Positions 1 to 13,103 of a stretch of DNA of 64,000 bases are shown in pieces. A program made the translations under genes and the position numbers. Origin of the DNA: Acidimicrobiales bacterium (GTDB lineage Bacteria > Actinomycetota > Acidimicrobiia > Acidimicrobiales > Poriferisodalaceae); the NCBI GenBank assembly GCA_009843525.1, contig VYDH01000014.1:69202-133201 (forward strand). Reading direction: 5' to 3'. The number at the start of each line of letters is the position of its first letter. Within the stretch, counting starts at the first letter, position 1. A model generated the notes under the pieces. That model was not told the origin of the DNA. It saw only the letters and a program-made list of their open reading frames with translations, and made no database searches.

Positions 1-292
1 CCGGTACTGAAGGCCACGACGGGCACGAACTCGACGGCGATGACAGCGACCACGAGCACGACGACGAGTGCGACCACGAGCACGCGGATGATCCGCTGCA
101 CGACGGCCACGAAGAGGAACCCGGCACCGAAGGCCACGACGGGCACGAACTCGACGGCGGCGACGCCGACGACAACTGCGGACACGACGGCGATGAGCAC
201 GACGACGACCCGCTGCACGACGGCCACGAAGAAGAGCCCGGTACTGAAGGCCACGACGGGCACGAACTCGACGGCGATGACAGCGACCACGA
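1..292 (+). repeat. In-frame tandem repeat of about 120 bp, 2.5 copies
   Basis: The segment starting at base 1 recurs almost exactly at 238 and, with more changes, at about 121. Spacings are 120 and 117 bp, both multiples of three, so the array keeps the His/Asp protein in frame. The first and third copies match over roughly 50 bp, which suggests recent copying by slippage or recombination. Confidence 0.75.
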
Positions 293-314
293 CGACGGTC
301 ACGGCCACCACTAG
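3..314 (+). CDS. C-terminal part of a His/Asp/Glu-rich repeat protein (partial)
   Basis: The frame beginning at base 3 is open from the window edge to a TAG at 312-314, giving 103 residues made almost entirely of His, Asp, Glu and Gly. A unit containing GTEGHDGHELDG occurs three times, 39-40 residues apart, joined by DPLHDGHEEEP segments, and the tail ends in a short His cluster. No start codon lies inside the window, so this is the end of a longer protein. Such tracts usually bind divalent metals (Zn, Ni, Cu), so a metal chaperone, a metal-binding lipoprotein or a transporter tail would fit; nothing visible chooses between them. The frame is preferred over the overlapping Thr/Ser-rich one because its repeats are acidic and metal-ligand-like and because a good terminator follows 36 bp later. 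Confidence 0.6.
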   Translation, partial: GTEGHDGHELDGDDSDHEHDDECDHEHADDPLHDGHEEEPGTEGHDGHELDGGDADDNCGHDGDEHDDDPLHDGHEEEPGTEGHDGHELDGDDSDHDDGHGHH

Positions 315-350
315 GGAGGAACGGCCGACCGGCATCTGACCGGCCAGACA

Positions 351-390
351 AGCGGGTCAGCGAGATTCCCCGCCTCGCTGACCCGCTTTC
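351..390 (+). terminator. Rho-independent terminator, probably bidirectional
   Basis: A perfect 14-bp inverted repeat (AGCGGGTCAGCGAG at 351-364, its complement at 374-387) encloses a 9-nt loop and is followed by a short T run. It lies between the end of the His/Asp-rich gene at 314 and the end of the convergent SMP-30 gene at 416, so it can stop transcription from both sides. Confidence 0.85.
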
Positions 391-415
391 GCGCGCCCAG
401 ATTCTGCGCGTGTCT

Positions 416-1258
416 CTAGGGCATTCCGGCACCCGGAATATCGACCCGGACGCGCTCTATGCGGCCGAGCGCAGGCGAGTCGGCTGGCGGGCGGGAGGTG
501 GGCGCGGTGACCATGTACAGCGTTCGGCGGTCATCATCGCCGAGCATGCAGGCGAAGCAGTTCAGCTCGAGCTCAATGACCTCGGTCACCTCGCCGCCGT
601 CGACGACCCGGAAACAGCTCGCATTGAGCGGGTCCGCCACCCAGATGCCGCCGGCTTCGTCCCCGCAGATGCCGTCAGGCACCCGCTCTCCCAGATCCGC
701 GAAGATTCTCCGGCCGCTCAGCGAGCCGTCAGGGTCAATGTCGAACGCCGTCATGCGGCGGCCGTAGCTCTCCGCCAACACCATGTGGCGTCCGCTGGGA
801 TCGATGACGGTGCCGTTGGGGAAGTCGAAGCCATCGGGCCCAGGCCGCGCCGCACCGTCCGGGCTCACGATCGCCAAGGTCGCCTGGGCGAACGTTTCTC
901 CCACGCTGTCGTCGAACCCGAAGTTGCCGACATATGCCGTGCCGTCGGCGGCCACCACCATGTCGTTGCACGGCCCGCCGGCGATGCCGGACAGGTCGGC
1001 GTGCAGCGACTCGTTCCCGTCCGCGTCCAGCCGGCGAAGCTGGCGGTCCAGCATCGAGACGAACAGCAGGTCCCCGTTCGGCAGCCAGCCAAGCCCCGAC
1101 GGCTGCGTCGGCACGGTGTGAACAAGTTCTTCATGACCACCAGGAGTCACTGTGAAGATGCCGTGTCGGTAGAAGTCGGAATACCACAGCTTGCCGTCGC
1201 GCCAGCGCGGCCCTTCCCCGAACCTCAGCCCCGTCACCACCACGTCAGTCGTCGTCAT
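416..1258 (-). CDS. SMP-30/gluconolactonase/LRE family protein
   Basis: A 280-residue beta-propeller protein of the SMP-30/Gluconolactonase/LRE-like family. It has the expected metal-site landmarks: FGEGPRW near residue 13 (Glu15), GGPCND (Asn98), FPNG (Asn148) and VPDGICGDE (Asp195). Family members hydrolyse sugar or aromatic lactones using one divalent cation; the substrate here is unknown. The start is placed at the ATG before TTTDVVVTGL. An ATG 30 bp upstream would add a ten-residue extension unlike the family. No signal peptide is seen, so it is probably cytoplasmic. It stands alone, convergent with the gene on its left and 55 bp beyond the end of the histidine kinase gene. Confidence 0.85.
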   Translation of the reverse strand: MTTTDVVVTGLRFGEGPRWRDGKLWYSDFYRHGIFTVTPGGHEELVHTVPTQPSGLGWLPNGDLLFVSMLDRQLRRLDADGNESLHADLSGIAGGPCNDMVVAADGTAYVGNFGFDDSVGETFAQATLAIVSPDGAARPGPDGFDFPNGTVIDPSGRHMVLAESYGRRMTAFDIDPDGSLSGRRIFADLGERVPDGICGDEAGGIWVADPLNASCFRVVDGGEVTEVIELELNCFACMLGDDDRRTLYMVTAPTSRPPADSPALGRIERVRVDIPGAGMP

Positions 1259-1313
1259 GGCCGCCGACGCTAACCCACGGTATGTCAAGGCTCGGCGAGC
1301 GGCGAGACGACGC

Positions 1314-2693
1314 CTAGGAGAACGAGCGAAGCGGCAGGCGCATCGTCACCGTCGTACCGATGCCCAGCTCGCTTTCGATCGTCAGAGTGCCCTCGTGGCG
1401 GATCACGACCGATTCGGCGATGGCGAGCCCGAGCCCGCTGCCTCCGTGAGCTCTGGTCCGGGCAGGGTCGACGCGGTAGAAGCGCTCGGTCAGCCGAGGC
1501 AAGTCGGCTGGGTCGATGCCGCTGCCGGTGTCCGCTACGACCACCACGGACTCGGCGCCTTCTTCGCCGATCCGGAGCGCGACCGCGGCCTGCTCGTCGG
1601 TGTGGGCAACGGCGTTGCGGACGATGTTGCCGAGTGCTTGATGAAGGCGATCGGCGTCCCCGAGCACGACCAGTTCGTTGGGTGCCTCGAGTCGCAGATC
1701 TCGATCAGGCTCGGTCGCCCAAACGTCGGTGATGAGATCCCGAGCCAGTGCGACGAGATCCACGGTTCGTCGGGTCAACGAGGCTTCCTGGTCGAGCAAT
1801 GCGAGGTCGCGCATGTCGTCGATCAGGCGAGCCATGCGTTCGGCCTCCTGCTCGGTACGCCGCAGCGCATCGGCCCGCGCTTCAGGGTCGGAAAGCGCGC
1901 CGATGCGGTGCAGTTCGTTGAAGCCCCGAATCGTCGTGAGCGGAGTGCGCAGCTCGTGGGACGCATCAGCGATGAAGCGCCGCAGCTCACGCTCGGCCGC
2001 TTCACGGCGCTCCGCGGCATGCTCGATCGAGCTGGCCATCGCGTTGAAGGCCCGCGCCAGCTCGGCGGCCTCCGTTCGTGACCCGTCCTGCTCCGGCAGG
2101 CGCACGCTCAGATCGCCAGCTCCGAGACCCCAGGCCGATGCTGTCGTGTCCTTGAGCGGTCGTACCCCCAGACGGATCACCCACCAGCCCAGCGCCCCCA
2201 GGACGAGGGCCGCCGCGGCCAAGCCTGCGAGCCCGACCCATCTCAGCCACGACACGATCTCGCCAACGCCCCCCAGCGGGAGCGCACGGATCAAGTGGCC
2301 TCCGTCGGTCTCCGTCACCAAGACGCGATAACGCCCATCGCTTCCTTCCAGCGTGAACGGCACGCCAACTTCGGCAGCCCTGATGTCCGCCAGACCTTGC
2401 TCGATCTCTTCGCCGAGTGCGACGCCTGCCGAATCGGAGATCTCTGCAAGTTGCCCGTCGGTGCTCAGCAGCGCCTCGAAGGGCTCCGAGAAGTGGCTGC
2501 TGTGAACGTGTTCGAGATGGTCGTCTTCGAAGTCGGCGGGGCTGTGGCCGGCCACATCGCGCAGCTCATCGTCGAACTGCGAGACGAGCCCGACTCGCAG
2601 CAGCACCAGCATTGCGACGCCCAAGGCCGTGACCGCGGCACCGATGACGACGAGCGCGCTGACTACCCGCGCCCGGAGCGTGAGGCTCCTCAT
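1314..2693 (-). CDS. Two-component sensor histidine kinase
   Basis: A 459-residue membrane histidine kinase. Transmembrane segments lie at about 11-33 and 153-173, flanking a roughly 115-residue extracytoplasmic sensor rich in Asp, Glu and His (HLEHVHSSHF near 59-68). A HAMP linker follows at about 175-228, then an H-box DASHELRTPL with phosphoacceptor His246, an N-box around Asn360, a DTGSGI G1 box at 388-393 and GSGLGLA at 418-424. The ATG at 2693 overlaps the TGA of the response regulator as ATGA, so the two are translationally coupled and this start is preferred to the much longer open frame upstream. The His/Asp-rich sensor loop could bind metal or sense charge, but that is only a guess. 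Confidence 0.93.
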   Translation of the reverse strand: MRSLTLRARVVSALVVIGAAVTALGVAMLVLLRVGLVSQFDDELRDVAGHSPADFEDDHLEHVHSSHFSEPFEALLSTDGQLAEISDSAGVALGEEIEQGLADIRAAEVGVPFTLEGSDGRYRVLVTETDGGHLIRALPLGGVGEIVSWLRWVGLAGLAAAALVLGALGWWVIRLGVRPLKDTTASAWGLGAGDLSVRLPEQDGSRTEAAELARAFNAMASSIEHAAERREAAERELRRFIADASHELRTPLTTIRGFNELHRIGALSDPEARADALRRTEQEAERMARLIDDMRDLALLDQEASLTRRTVDLVALARDLITDVWATEPDRDLRLEAPNELVVLGDADRLHQALGNIVRNAVAHTDEQAAVALRIGEEGAESVVVVADTGSGIDPADLPRLTERFYRVDPARTRAHGGSGLGLAIAESVVIRHEGTLTIESELGIGTTVTMRLPLRSFS

Positions 2694-3373
2694 TGCTCCG
2701 CTCGCATGACGTACCCGAATCCCCGAACGGTGTGGATCAGCTTCGGGCCGCCGATCTCGATCTTGCGTCGCAGGTAGCTGATGTAGGTCTCGGCGACGCT
2801 GGCTCGGCCGCCGAAGTCGTACTCCCACACGTGTTCCAGCAGTTGAGCCTTTGACAGCACTCGACCGGCATTCGACATCAGGCACACCAGCAGGCGGAAC
2901 TCGGTCGGCGACAGCGAGATGTCTTCGCCCGCGCGCTGGACCGTGCACGCATCGAGATCCACGACGAGGTCATCGAGTTCGAGATGACGAGTCCCATTCT
3001 TGGGTGCGATGCGGCGGAAGATGGCCTCGATCCGGGCGATCAGCTCTTCAAGGTTGAACGGCTTGGGGAGATAGTCGTCAGCGCCGAGCGACAGCCCGCG
3101 GACGCGATCGCTCACGTCATCCCTGGCGCTGAGCAGCAGCACCGGCGTGGGGTCATCGTGCGCCCGCAGGCTTCGGAGCACCTCGAGCCCATCGGGCCGG
3201 GGAATCGTGATGTCGAGCACGACGAGATCGGGACGCCGCTCGGCGATTGCCGCCAGCGCCTCGCGGCCATTAACCGCCTCCATTACCTCAAAGCCGTAGT
3301 GGCGCAGCGCGGCCGACAGCATGACGCGCAGGTTTTCTTCGTCATCCACGACGAGCAAAGACCGGGGCGCCAC
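2690..3373 (-). CDS. OmpR/PhoB-family response regulator
   Basis: A 227-residue DNA-binding response regulator. The receiver domain (about 1-120) has the acidic pair at Asp10-Asp11, the phosphoacceptor Asp54 in VVLDITIPRPDG and the conserved Lys104 in YLPKPF. The C-terminal winged helix (about 130-225) carries the typical LSPTEFRLL, VLSKAQLLEHVW and VRGFGYV segments. It is the first gene of a two-gene operon and its stop overlaps the kinase start by 4 nt. It resembles actinobacterial TrcR/PrrA/MprA-type regulators, but the target genes cannot be read from this window. Confidence 0.95.
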   Translation of the reverse strand: MAPRSLLVVDDEENLRVMLSAALRHYGFEVMEAVNGREALAAIAERRPDLVVLDITIPRPDGLEVLRSLRAHDDPTPVLLLSARDDVSDRVRGLSLGADDYLPKPFNLEELIARIEAIFRRIAPKNGTRHLELDDLVVDLDACTVQRAGEDISLSPTEFRLLVCLMSNAGRVLSKAQLLEHVWEYDFGGRASVAETYISYLRRKIEIGGPKLIHTVRGFGYVMRAEQ

Positions 3374-3425
3374 GACGTCAGTGTCGCAGCCGTTCCTGTG
3401 AATTTGCCCAGAATCTGCAGGCGGG

Positions 3426-4718
3426 TCAAGCGCGAGGGGCGACCATCTGGTGCTTGATCGGGCCGACGTGCAGGTGCGCTATGCGCGACTGCTCACCGTC
3501 GAGCTGCAGGCCGTCCAGCAGGGGCGCCACCACCCGGAAGAAGGCGCGCAGCTCCCAGCGCGCCAAGTGTACGCCCAGGCAGAAGTGGGCGCCGTGGCCG
3601 AAGGCAAGGTGGTCGTTGGGCGTGCGCTGGATGTCGAAGCGGTACGGATCGGGGAACTGGCGCTCGTCCCGGTTGGCTGAGGGGTACCAGATGCCGACGT
3701 GCTCGCCTGCCTTGATCGTCTGGCCTCGCAGCTCGGTGTCTCGTGTGCACGTGCGGGCGAACTGGATCACCGGCGAGGTCCAGCGCAGGATCTCCTCGAC
3801 GGCAGTTTCAACGGCTTCAGGGTCGTCGATGCGCTCATTCAGCAGGTCGAGCTGGTCGCGGTGTTCGAGCAGGGCGATCACCCCTCCGCTCGCGGCGTTG
3901 CGGGTGGTCTCATTGCCCGCCGCGATCATCAGGCGCAGGTAGCCCACGAGCTGCTGGGGCGTGAGCGGGCCCGACTCGATCTCGGACCGCAGCAGGATGC
4001 TGACGAGGTCGCGGCCGTCGGTCCCCTCACGCCGACGCTGGCGGATCAGCTCGCCGATCCACGCGTCGAACTCACGGATCATGCGCCGCCGCATCTCGTC
4101 ACGGGACTCGCCCGGCCGGCAGAATCGCTCCAGGTCGGGATCGTCGAACAGCGCCGACGTCCACTCGTGCACCTGTTCCCAGTCATCGGCCGATACGCCG
4201 ACCATCTCGCAGATCGCCGCCAGCGGCAGCTTCACCGCCAGGTCCTCGACCACGTCGGCGGTGCCGGTCTCGGCGACCTTGGCCACGAATTCGTCCGCGA
4301 AGCGCTGAGCGTGCCGCTCAAGCGATTCGGACCTGCTGCGCATCGCTTTCGGGGTGAACTCCGGCACCACCAGCCGGCGCAGGTCCCAGTGGTCGGGGCG
4401 GTCCTTGAAGATGAAATCCGGCGGCTCGTCGGGATCCCAGCCGATCTCGATGGCTCGCTGGCGGTACCTGTTCCAGAAGCGAGCATCCCGGTCGGCATCG
4501 GCCAGACGCAGGCGGCCGCCGCCGTTGATGAAGGTCTTGTTCTGGCCCGAGATCCACTTCACGTCCTCGTAGCGGGTCACTGCCCAGAACGGGACAATGT
4601 TGTCGCGTACGTACCAGTAGACGGGGGCCTCTTCGCGCAGCAGGTCCCACTCGGCCCACGGGTACCCGTCTGCGGCGTACCGCTCCGTGTCGTGGATTAC
4701 CGCCTCGTCCACCTGCAT
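3426..4718 (-). CDS. Cytochrome P450
   Basis: A 430-residue soluble bacterial P450. It has the oxygen-activating I-helix motif AGNETT (267-272), the K-helix ExxR at Glu309/Arg312 and the haem-ligand loop FGHGAHFCLG with Cys380. There is no membrane anchor, so it must use separate ferredoxin and reductase partners, which are not adjacent. The start is taken at the ATG before QVDEAVIHD; the open frame continues upstream but is low-complexity Arg-rich sequence overlapping the promoter of the divergent dehydrogenase gene. Its sequence style resembles actinobacterial P450s acting on steroids or terpenoids (CYP125/CYP142-like), but the substrate is not determined. It lies 107 bp from the divergent D-2-hydroxyacid dehydrogenase gene. 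Confidence 0.93.
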   Translation of the reverse strand: MQVDEAVIHDTERYAADGYPWAEWDLLREEAPVYWYVRDNIVPFWAVTRYEDVKWISGQNKTFINGGGRLRLADADRDARFWNRYRQRAIEIGWDPDEPPDFIFKDRPDHWDLRRLVVPEFTPKAMRSRSESLERHAQRFADEFVAKVAETGTADVVEDLAVKLPLAAICEMVGVSADDWEQVHEWTSALFDDPDLERFCRPGESRDEMRRRMIREFDAWIGELIRQRRREGTDGRDLVSILLRSEIESGPLTPQQLVGYLRLMIAAGNETTRNAASGGVIALLEHRDQLDLLNERIDDPEAVETAVEEILRWTSPVIQFARTCTRDTELRGQTIKAGEHVGIWYPSANRDERQFPDPYRFDIQRTPNDHLAFGHGAHFCLGVHLARWELRAFFRVVAPLLDGLQLDGEQSRIAHLHVGPIKHQMVAPRA

Positions 4719-4825
4719 CAATCCTTGCTCCTGCTCACTGGGCTCCTGCTCGGGCTGGCCACCGTCGGGCCAACGGTAGTGGTGTGCCTCGCCGTGTCGC
4801 AGAGCTGCGGCGCAATACTGACGGC

Positions 4826-5842
4826 ATGAGCACCGGTGCGACTCACGCGGATTCCCCTGACGCCCACGCGGAAGCCGGGCTGCCAGTTGTCTGGTTCGAC
4901 CGGCCCGCCGGTCGTCTGCAGCGCGAGCTGCTCGAGGGCCGAGCGCAGATTGTCGATGTGCGAGGAGACGATCCACTGGAGGGCATCGATCGAGCCGAGG
5001 GCGCCATCGTGGGCGCCGCCATCCGCTACGACCGCACCGTGTACGAGCAGGCACCGAAGATGCGGGTCATCGCCCGTGCGGGGATCGGTTTCGACAATCT
5101 CGATCTCGACGACGCCACCGAGTTCGGCATCGCTGCTTGCAACACGCCCGACGGACCGACGACCTCGACCGCTGAACAGGCCGTTGCCCTCATCTTCGCC
5201 GTCACCAAGGGATTGAAGGAATCGGCCCTCCGGCTCGAAGCCGCCGAAGGCGACTACTGGGCGCGCCACGGACACCTCGAGCTGGCCGGATCGACCCTGG
5301 CCTTGCTGGGTCTCGGACGCATCGGCGGCTACGTGGCACGGGTGATGTCAGCTGTGGGCATGAACATCGTGGCGTACGACCCCTATGCCGCCGGCGAGCG
5401 TTTTGCAGAACTGGGAGCACGGCGGGCGGCGACGCCCAGCGAAGCGGTTGCCAGTGCGCATGTCGTGTCCGTGCATGCGCCGCTCAGCGAGGCCACGCAC
5501 CATCTGGTGAACGCCGACCTGCTCGCGGCGATGCGCGACGGCGTCTATCTCGTGAACACGTCGCGCGGCGGTCTCGTCGACCAGGACGCCCTGCTGGCAG
5601 CTCTGAACGCGGGCAAGGTACGCGGCGCCGGGTTGGACGTGACCGAACCTGAACCGCTGCCGCCAGGCCATCCGTTGCTGGGTCGCCCCGACGTGGTGGT
5701 CACCCCGCACGTGGCCTCGGCCACCGTGGCGGGCCGCCGTCGCATCTTCACCCATGCTGTCGCCGAGGTCATGGCGGCGCTCGACGGCGCCCAGCCGCCC
5801 AACATGCTCAACCCGCAGGCCTGGCCCGGCCGCAACGCCTGA
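4826..5842 (+). CDS. D-2-hydroxyacid dehydrogenase (NAD-dependent)
   Basis: A 338-residue enzyme of the D-isomer-specific 2-hydroxyacid dehydrogenase family, resembling phosphoglycerate dehydrogenase and hydroxypyruvate reductase. The Rossmann motif GLGRIG lies at 162-167 with Asp185 after the second strand (NAD rather than NADP). The catalytic set is Arg247 (NTSRGG), a Glu in DVTEPEPLP (274-276) and His295 (TPHVAS). It lacks the long ACT or intervening domain of full serine-pathway SerA, so the substrate could be glyoxylate, hydroxypyruvate or another 2-keto acid. The ATG at 4826 is chosen because the frame upstream runs into the intergenic region. The helicase gene follows 18 bp later. Confidence 0.9.
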   Translation: MSTGATHADSPDAHAEAGLPVVWFDRPAGRLQRELLEGRAQIVDVRGDDPLEGIDRAEGAIVGAAIRYDRTVYEQAPKMRVIARAGIGFDNLDLDDATEFGIAACNTPDGPTTSTAEQAVALIFAVTKGLKESALRLEAAEGDYWARHGHLELAGSTLALLGLGRIGGYVARVMSAVGMNIVAYDPYAAGERFAELGARRAATPSEAVASAHVVSVHAPLSEATHHLVNADLLAAMRDGVYLVNTSRGGLVDQDALLAALNAGKVRGAGLDVTEPEPLPPGHPLLGRPDVVVTPHVASATVAGRRRIFTHAVAEVMAALDGAQPPNMLNPQAWPGRNA

Positions 5843-5860
5843 TGGCCGCAGGCACATGAC

Positions 5861-10812
<4,952 letters not shown>

Positions 10813-11119
10813 CCCCGCCTGGCCCGCCGCGGGCACCACTGTCACGGCCTTCGTCAGACCTCATTGCGGCTCTTCGCGCGCCCTGACTCAGCGAGCCATC
10901 TCCACGCGCCTCAGTCGACCTAGCTGAAAACACCCGGCAAGCGATGCCAACGGCGACTTGCCGTCGCGGAGACCGGTCGACAAGTCGCCGCTAATGGCAT
11001 CTACCGGCAGCTATCCGAGCCAGTTCGCCACGGCACTGACAGTGCTTGGTGCGTCCTTCCGCGGTTGAGCCCCGGCGGTGCCTGCAAAGGAAATCCGTCT
11101 CCCGCAAGGAGGGAACACT
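10813..11119. other. Intergenic region at the left edge of the putative integrative element
   Basis: No gene is seen in these 307 bp. They hold the inverted repeat listed at 10943-11001 and end with a strong Shine-Dalgarno (AAGGAGGG, 11106-11113) in front of the small secreted protein gene. If the 3' end of the glycosyltransferase is an attachment site, the element begins here. Confidence 0.5.
10943..11001. repeat. Long imperfect inverted repeat
   Basis: The left arm GATGCCAACGGCGACTTG (10943-10960) is mirrored by the right arm at 10981-11001, which complements it except for a small central bulge; the arms enclose a 20-nt loop. It has no T run. It lies where recombinase arm sites might be expected. 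A related string, ATGGCAT followed by TACCGG (10994-11007), resembles ATGCCATTACCGG at 13114-13125 beside the integrase. Confidence 0.6.
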
Positions 11120-11503
11120 ATGGCCAAACGGCTAGGCAAACGACTCGCCGCGCTATCCGCGGCCGCGCTGTTATGCGCCGGATCGCTGGCGATCTTCGCG
11201 CCATCTGCCAGCGCACACACTGCGACCAAGGTCGTGGACAAGTACACATGCACTCACACGTACGTTCCCGAGTTTCTTGGGTACGAGACCAGCTGCAGCT
11301 TTGTCCCGACGACCGTCAACCGGGCGCACATCCACACCACAAGCAGAGTTTGCACGTGGGTTACCGTCGGCGGCGCAGTTGCCGGTGGGCTCGTCGGATT
11401 GGCGGCCGGAGGGGGCGCTGGCGCAGTCGTCGGTGGAGGGTTAGGTACGTTGGCCGGGTACGAGGTCTGTCGATCCCTGCCAAGAATCATCTGGCTAGGA
11501 TGA
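11120..11503 (+). CDS. Small secreted or membrane protein with glycine-zipper segment
   Basis: A 127-residue protein, function unknown. The start is set by the strong AAGGAGGG 6 nt upstream; an in-frame ATG further upstream is ignored. A Sec signal peptide is clear: basic MAKRLGKR, hydrophobic core, then a cleavage-like PSASA near residue 32. The mature part has three Cys and a hydrophobic Gly-rich stretch at about 83-112 with repeated GxxxG spacing (VGGAVAGG, AAGGGAGAVVGGG) like glycine-zipper pore or membrane-anchoring segments. It is the first of three overlapping genes: the next start overlaps its TGA as ATGA. It lies inside the putative integrative element. Confidence 0.75.
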   Translation: MAKRLGKRLAALSAAALLCAGSLAIFAPSASAHTATKVVDKYTCTHTYVPEFLGYETSCSFVPTTVNRAHIHTTSRVCTWVTVGGAVAGGLVGLAAGGGAGAVVGGGLGTLAGYEVCRSLPRIIWLG

Positions 11504-11721
11504 ACGTCGTGAAGACTGAGGCACGGTCGATTCGCTTGCTTTATCGACTCGGCGTGCCTCTTGCGATGGGCGCCGCTGTGGTGCTGGGATTCGAGGTGTT
11601 TGGAATCCGCGGCCGTTGGCTTGTATTGCCAGCAGTCGCTACCGGATTCGTCCTCGCGACAGCACTCGGCCTCTGGCTGACGGGCCGTCCGCACTTCTTC
11701 ACGTCACCGTTCAAGCGGTGA
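11500..11721 (+). CDS. Small two-helix membrane protein
   Basis: A 73-residue protein with two predicted transmembrane helices (about 18-32 and 40-58), a basic N-terminus and a basic tail ending FTSPFKR. It starts at the ATG overlapping the previous TGA, and its own TGA overlaps the GTG of the next gene, so the three are probably translationally coupled. No family is recognised. Context and size suggest a partner of the two secreted neighbours in one envelope-associated assembly, but that is inference. Confidence 0.6.
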   Translation: MNVVKTEARSIRLLYRLGVPLAMGAAVVLGFEVFGIRGRWLVLPAVATGFVLATALGLWLTGRPHFFTSPFKR

Positions 11722-11996
11722 AGCTGCGACTGCTTTCGTTGGCTGCCGTCTGCTGGTTGACGCTGGGGTGCTCACCCGACGCCTTGGCTTGCAGACAGGC
11801 AGCCAGCGATCAGGCCATTGCCGAGGATGCGTGGGGCGCTGCGCTCGCTGAGGCGGCTGCACACGAAAGCTCGCTCGACGTTGGTGAAGCTAACGCAGCG
11901 GCCTTGGCGGAACATACGGCGTATCACGAAGAAGTCCTCGAAGCCCGCATCGAAGTCATCATCGCAGCGGCTGAGACAGCAAGGGTCTGCGAATAG
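11718..11996 (+). CDS. Small lipoprotein, Ala/Glu-rich
   Basis: A 92-residue protein beginning with GTG at 11718, overlapping the preceding TGA by 4 nt. The N-terminus is a lipoprotein signal with a hydrophobic core and lipobox LTLGC near residue 19. The mature part is helical, Ala/Glu-rich (AEDAWGAALAEAAAHE) with two further Cys, one at the penultimate residue. No family is recognised. It is the last gene of the three-gene unit and is followed by a strong hairpin at 12024-12058. Confidence 0.65.
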   Translation: MKLRLLSLAAVCWLTLGCSPDALACRQAASDQAIAEDAWGAALAEAAAHESSLDVGEANAAALAEHTAYHEEVLEARIEVIIAAAETARVCE

Positions 11997-12023
11997 CTCG
12001 AATACTTGCATACACCCGTATGT

Positions 12024-12058
12024 GAGGCCCCGGCATCCACGAAGGGCGCCGGGGCCTC
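12024..12058 (+). terminator. Hairpin at the end of the small-gene operon
   Basis: A perfect 11-bp inverted repeat (GAGGCCCCGGC and its complement) with a 13-nt loop sits 28 bp after the lipoprotein stop and 49 bp before the end of the convergent integrase gene. There is no T tract, so it may be a weak or Rho-assisted terminator serving both directions. Confidence 0.6.
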
Positions 12059-12106
12059 GCCGCGTTCGCCCAACGGATGAACGGAACTGACAACACGAAA
12101 CCGCGC

Positions 12107-13078
12107 TCAAGGGGAGGTGTAGCGCAGTCGGGCGACAGCGCCTCTTGCCACGATCTCGTTGCGCGCGTAGTGCGCTGGCATCAGCGGGCTGGCCCAGCGT
12201 CCTGCCTGCTGCGTTTCGACGAGTGATGCGCCAGCGCGCACGAGCGACATCGCGCTGCCGATGCGCAAGCTGTGACCGGATGCTCCGTCAATGCCGACGG
12301 CCGCAGCGGCGCTGCGAACTATCTCTCGAATGCTGCGCGGTGACAATGGTTCTGCCGATACGTGCTGTCCTCGGAGAACGCGCCGAAACAGCGGTCCACT
12401 GGTCGTATCGGCCCCGGCGAGTCCCGCTGCTTCCTTCCATTGCTCGATGCGGCTAGTCGTGGGGCTACCGAGGTACAGGGTGGTTCCATCGCCGTTCTGA
12501 TCGGTCTTGCTGCGTCGAACGGTCAACGTCGCAGCGCCATCGCTGCGACGTTCGATATCGCCCACCTGGAGCGCCGTCACCTCGCCCACACGCAGCAGGG
12601 CGTCGCTCATCGTCGCGATGATTGCGGCGTTGCGCAGCCCTATCAGATCGCCAGCGGAGGCCATGGCCGCAGCTGCGGCATCCGCCTGTTCCCAGTCGAC
12701 TGCTGAAACTTGCCGAGATGGCGATGTCGCACGTCGGTGCGCCCTCAGCACGACATCGCACGAGGGCCCCACGGGATCGGGTCGGCCGGCTAGGCGGGCG
12801 TCGAACCGCACTGCGGCGACGATCTGGCCCAGCTTCGCTCGTCCTGCTCCACCTACAGCCAACTCGGCCAGCGCCTCGCTGAGGCCCTCGTCGTCCATCG
12901 ACCTATCTGCGAGCTGCTCGGTCACCTGCCGCAGCGCTCGACCGTACGCCCTGCGCGTCTCGCTACTGATGGCACGCTCGGCAGCTTCGGTGCCAGCGGC
13001 AGAAAGCATCCCACCATGCGACCCCTCACGGATCGCTGACGCATCGATAGTCAGCGCGATGGCCGACGCACCGCTCAT
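12107..13078 (-). CDS. Tyrosine recombinase / integrase
   Basis: A 323-residue site-specific recombinase of the lambda-integrase family. The N-terminal SAM-like core-binding region (about 30-115) precedes the catalytic domain, where the active-site set is visible: Arg163 (LLRVGEV), Lys191 (RRSKTDQ), His269 and Arg272 (HSLRIG), Trp295 in the position of the second His (AGRWAS), and the nucleophile Tyr304 (MPAHYAR). All key residues are present, so it may be active. It points away from the right boundary and converges on the small-gene operon. An inverted repeat (13104-13127) lies just upstream of its start, and a decayed copy of the glycosyltransferase 3' end lies 0.23 kb further out. Both fit an element that integrated at a gene 3' end. 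Confidence 0.9.
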   Translation of the reverse strand: MSGASAIALTIDASAIREGSHGGMLSAAGTEAAERAISSETRRAYGRALRQVTEQLADRSMDDEGLSEALAELAVGGAGRAKLGQIVAAVRFDARLAGRPDPVGPSCDVVLRAHRRATSPSRQVSAVDWEQADAAAAAMASAGDLIGLRNAAIIATMSDALLRVGEVTALQVGDIERRSDGAATLTVRRSKTDQNGDGTTLYLGSPTTSRIEQWKEAAGLAGADTTSGPLFRRVLRGQHVSAEPLSPRSIREIVRSAAAAVGIDGASGHSLRIGSAMSLVRAGASLVETQQAGRWASPLMPAHYARNEIVARGAVARLRYTSP

Positions 13079-13103
13079 CCGAGCTCCCCGGCCGCACTAT
13101 AGC

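Noticed and set aside
10943..11001. Inverted repeat as a plain terminator for the glycosyltransferase gene
   Set aside because: It is 130 bp past the stop, has a 20-nt loop and no T run; a recombination or structural role fits at least as well.
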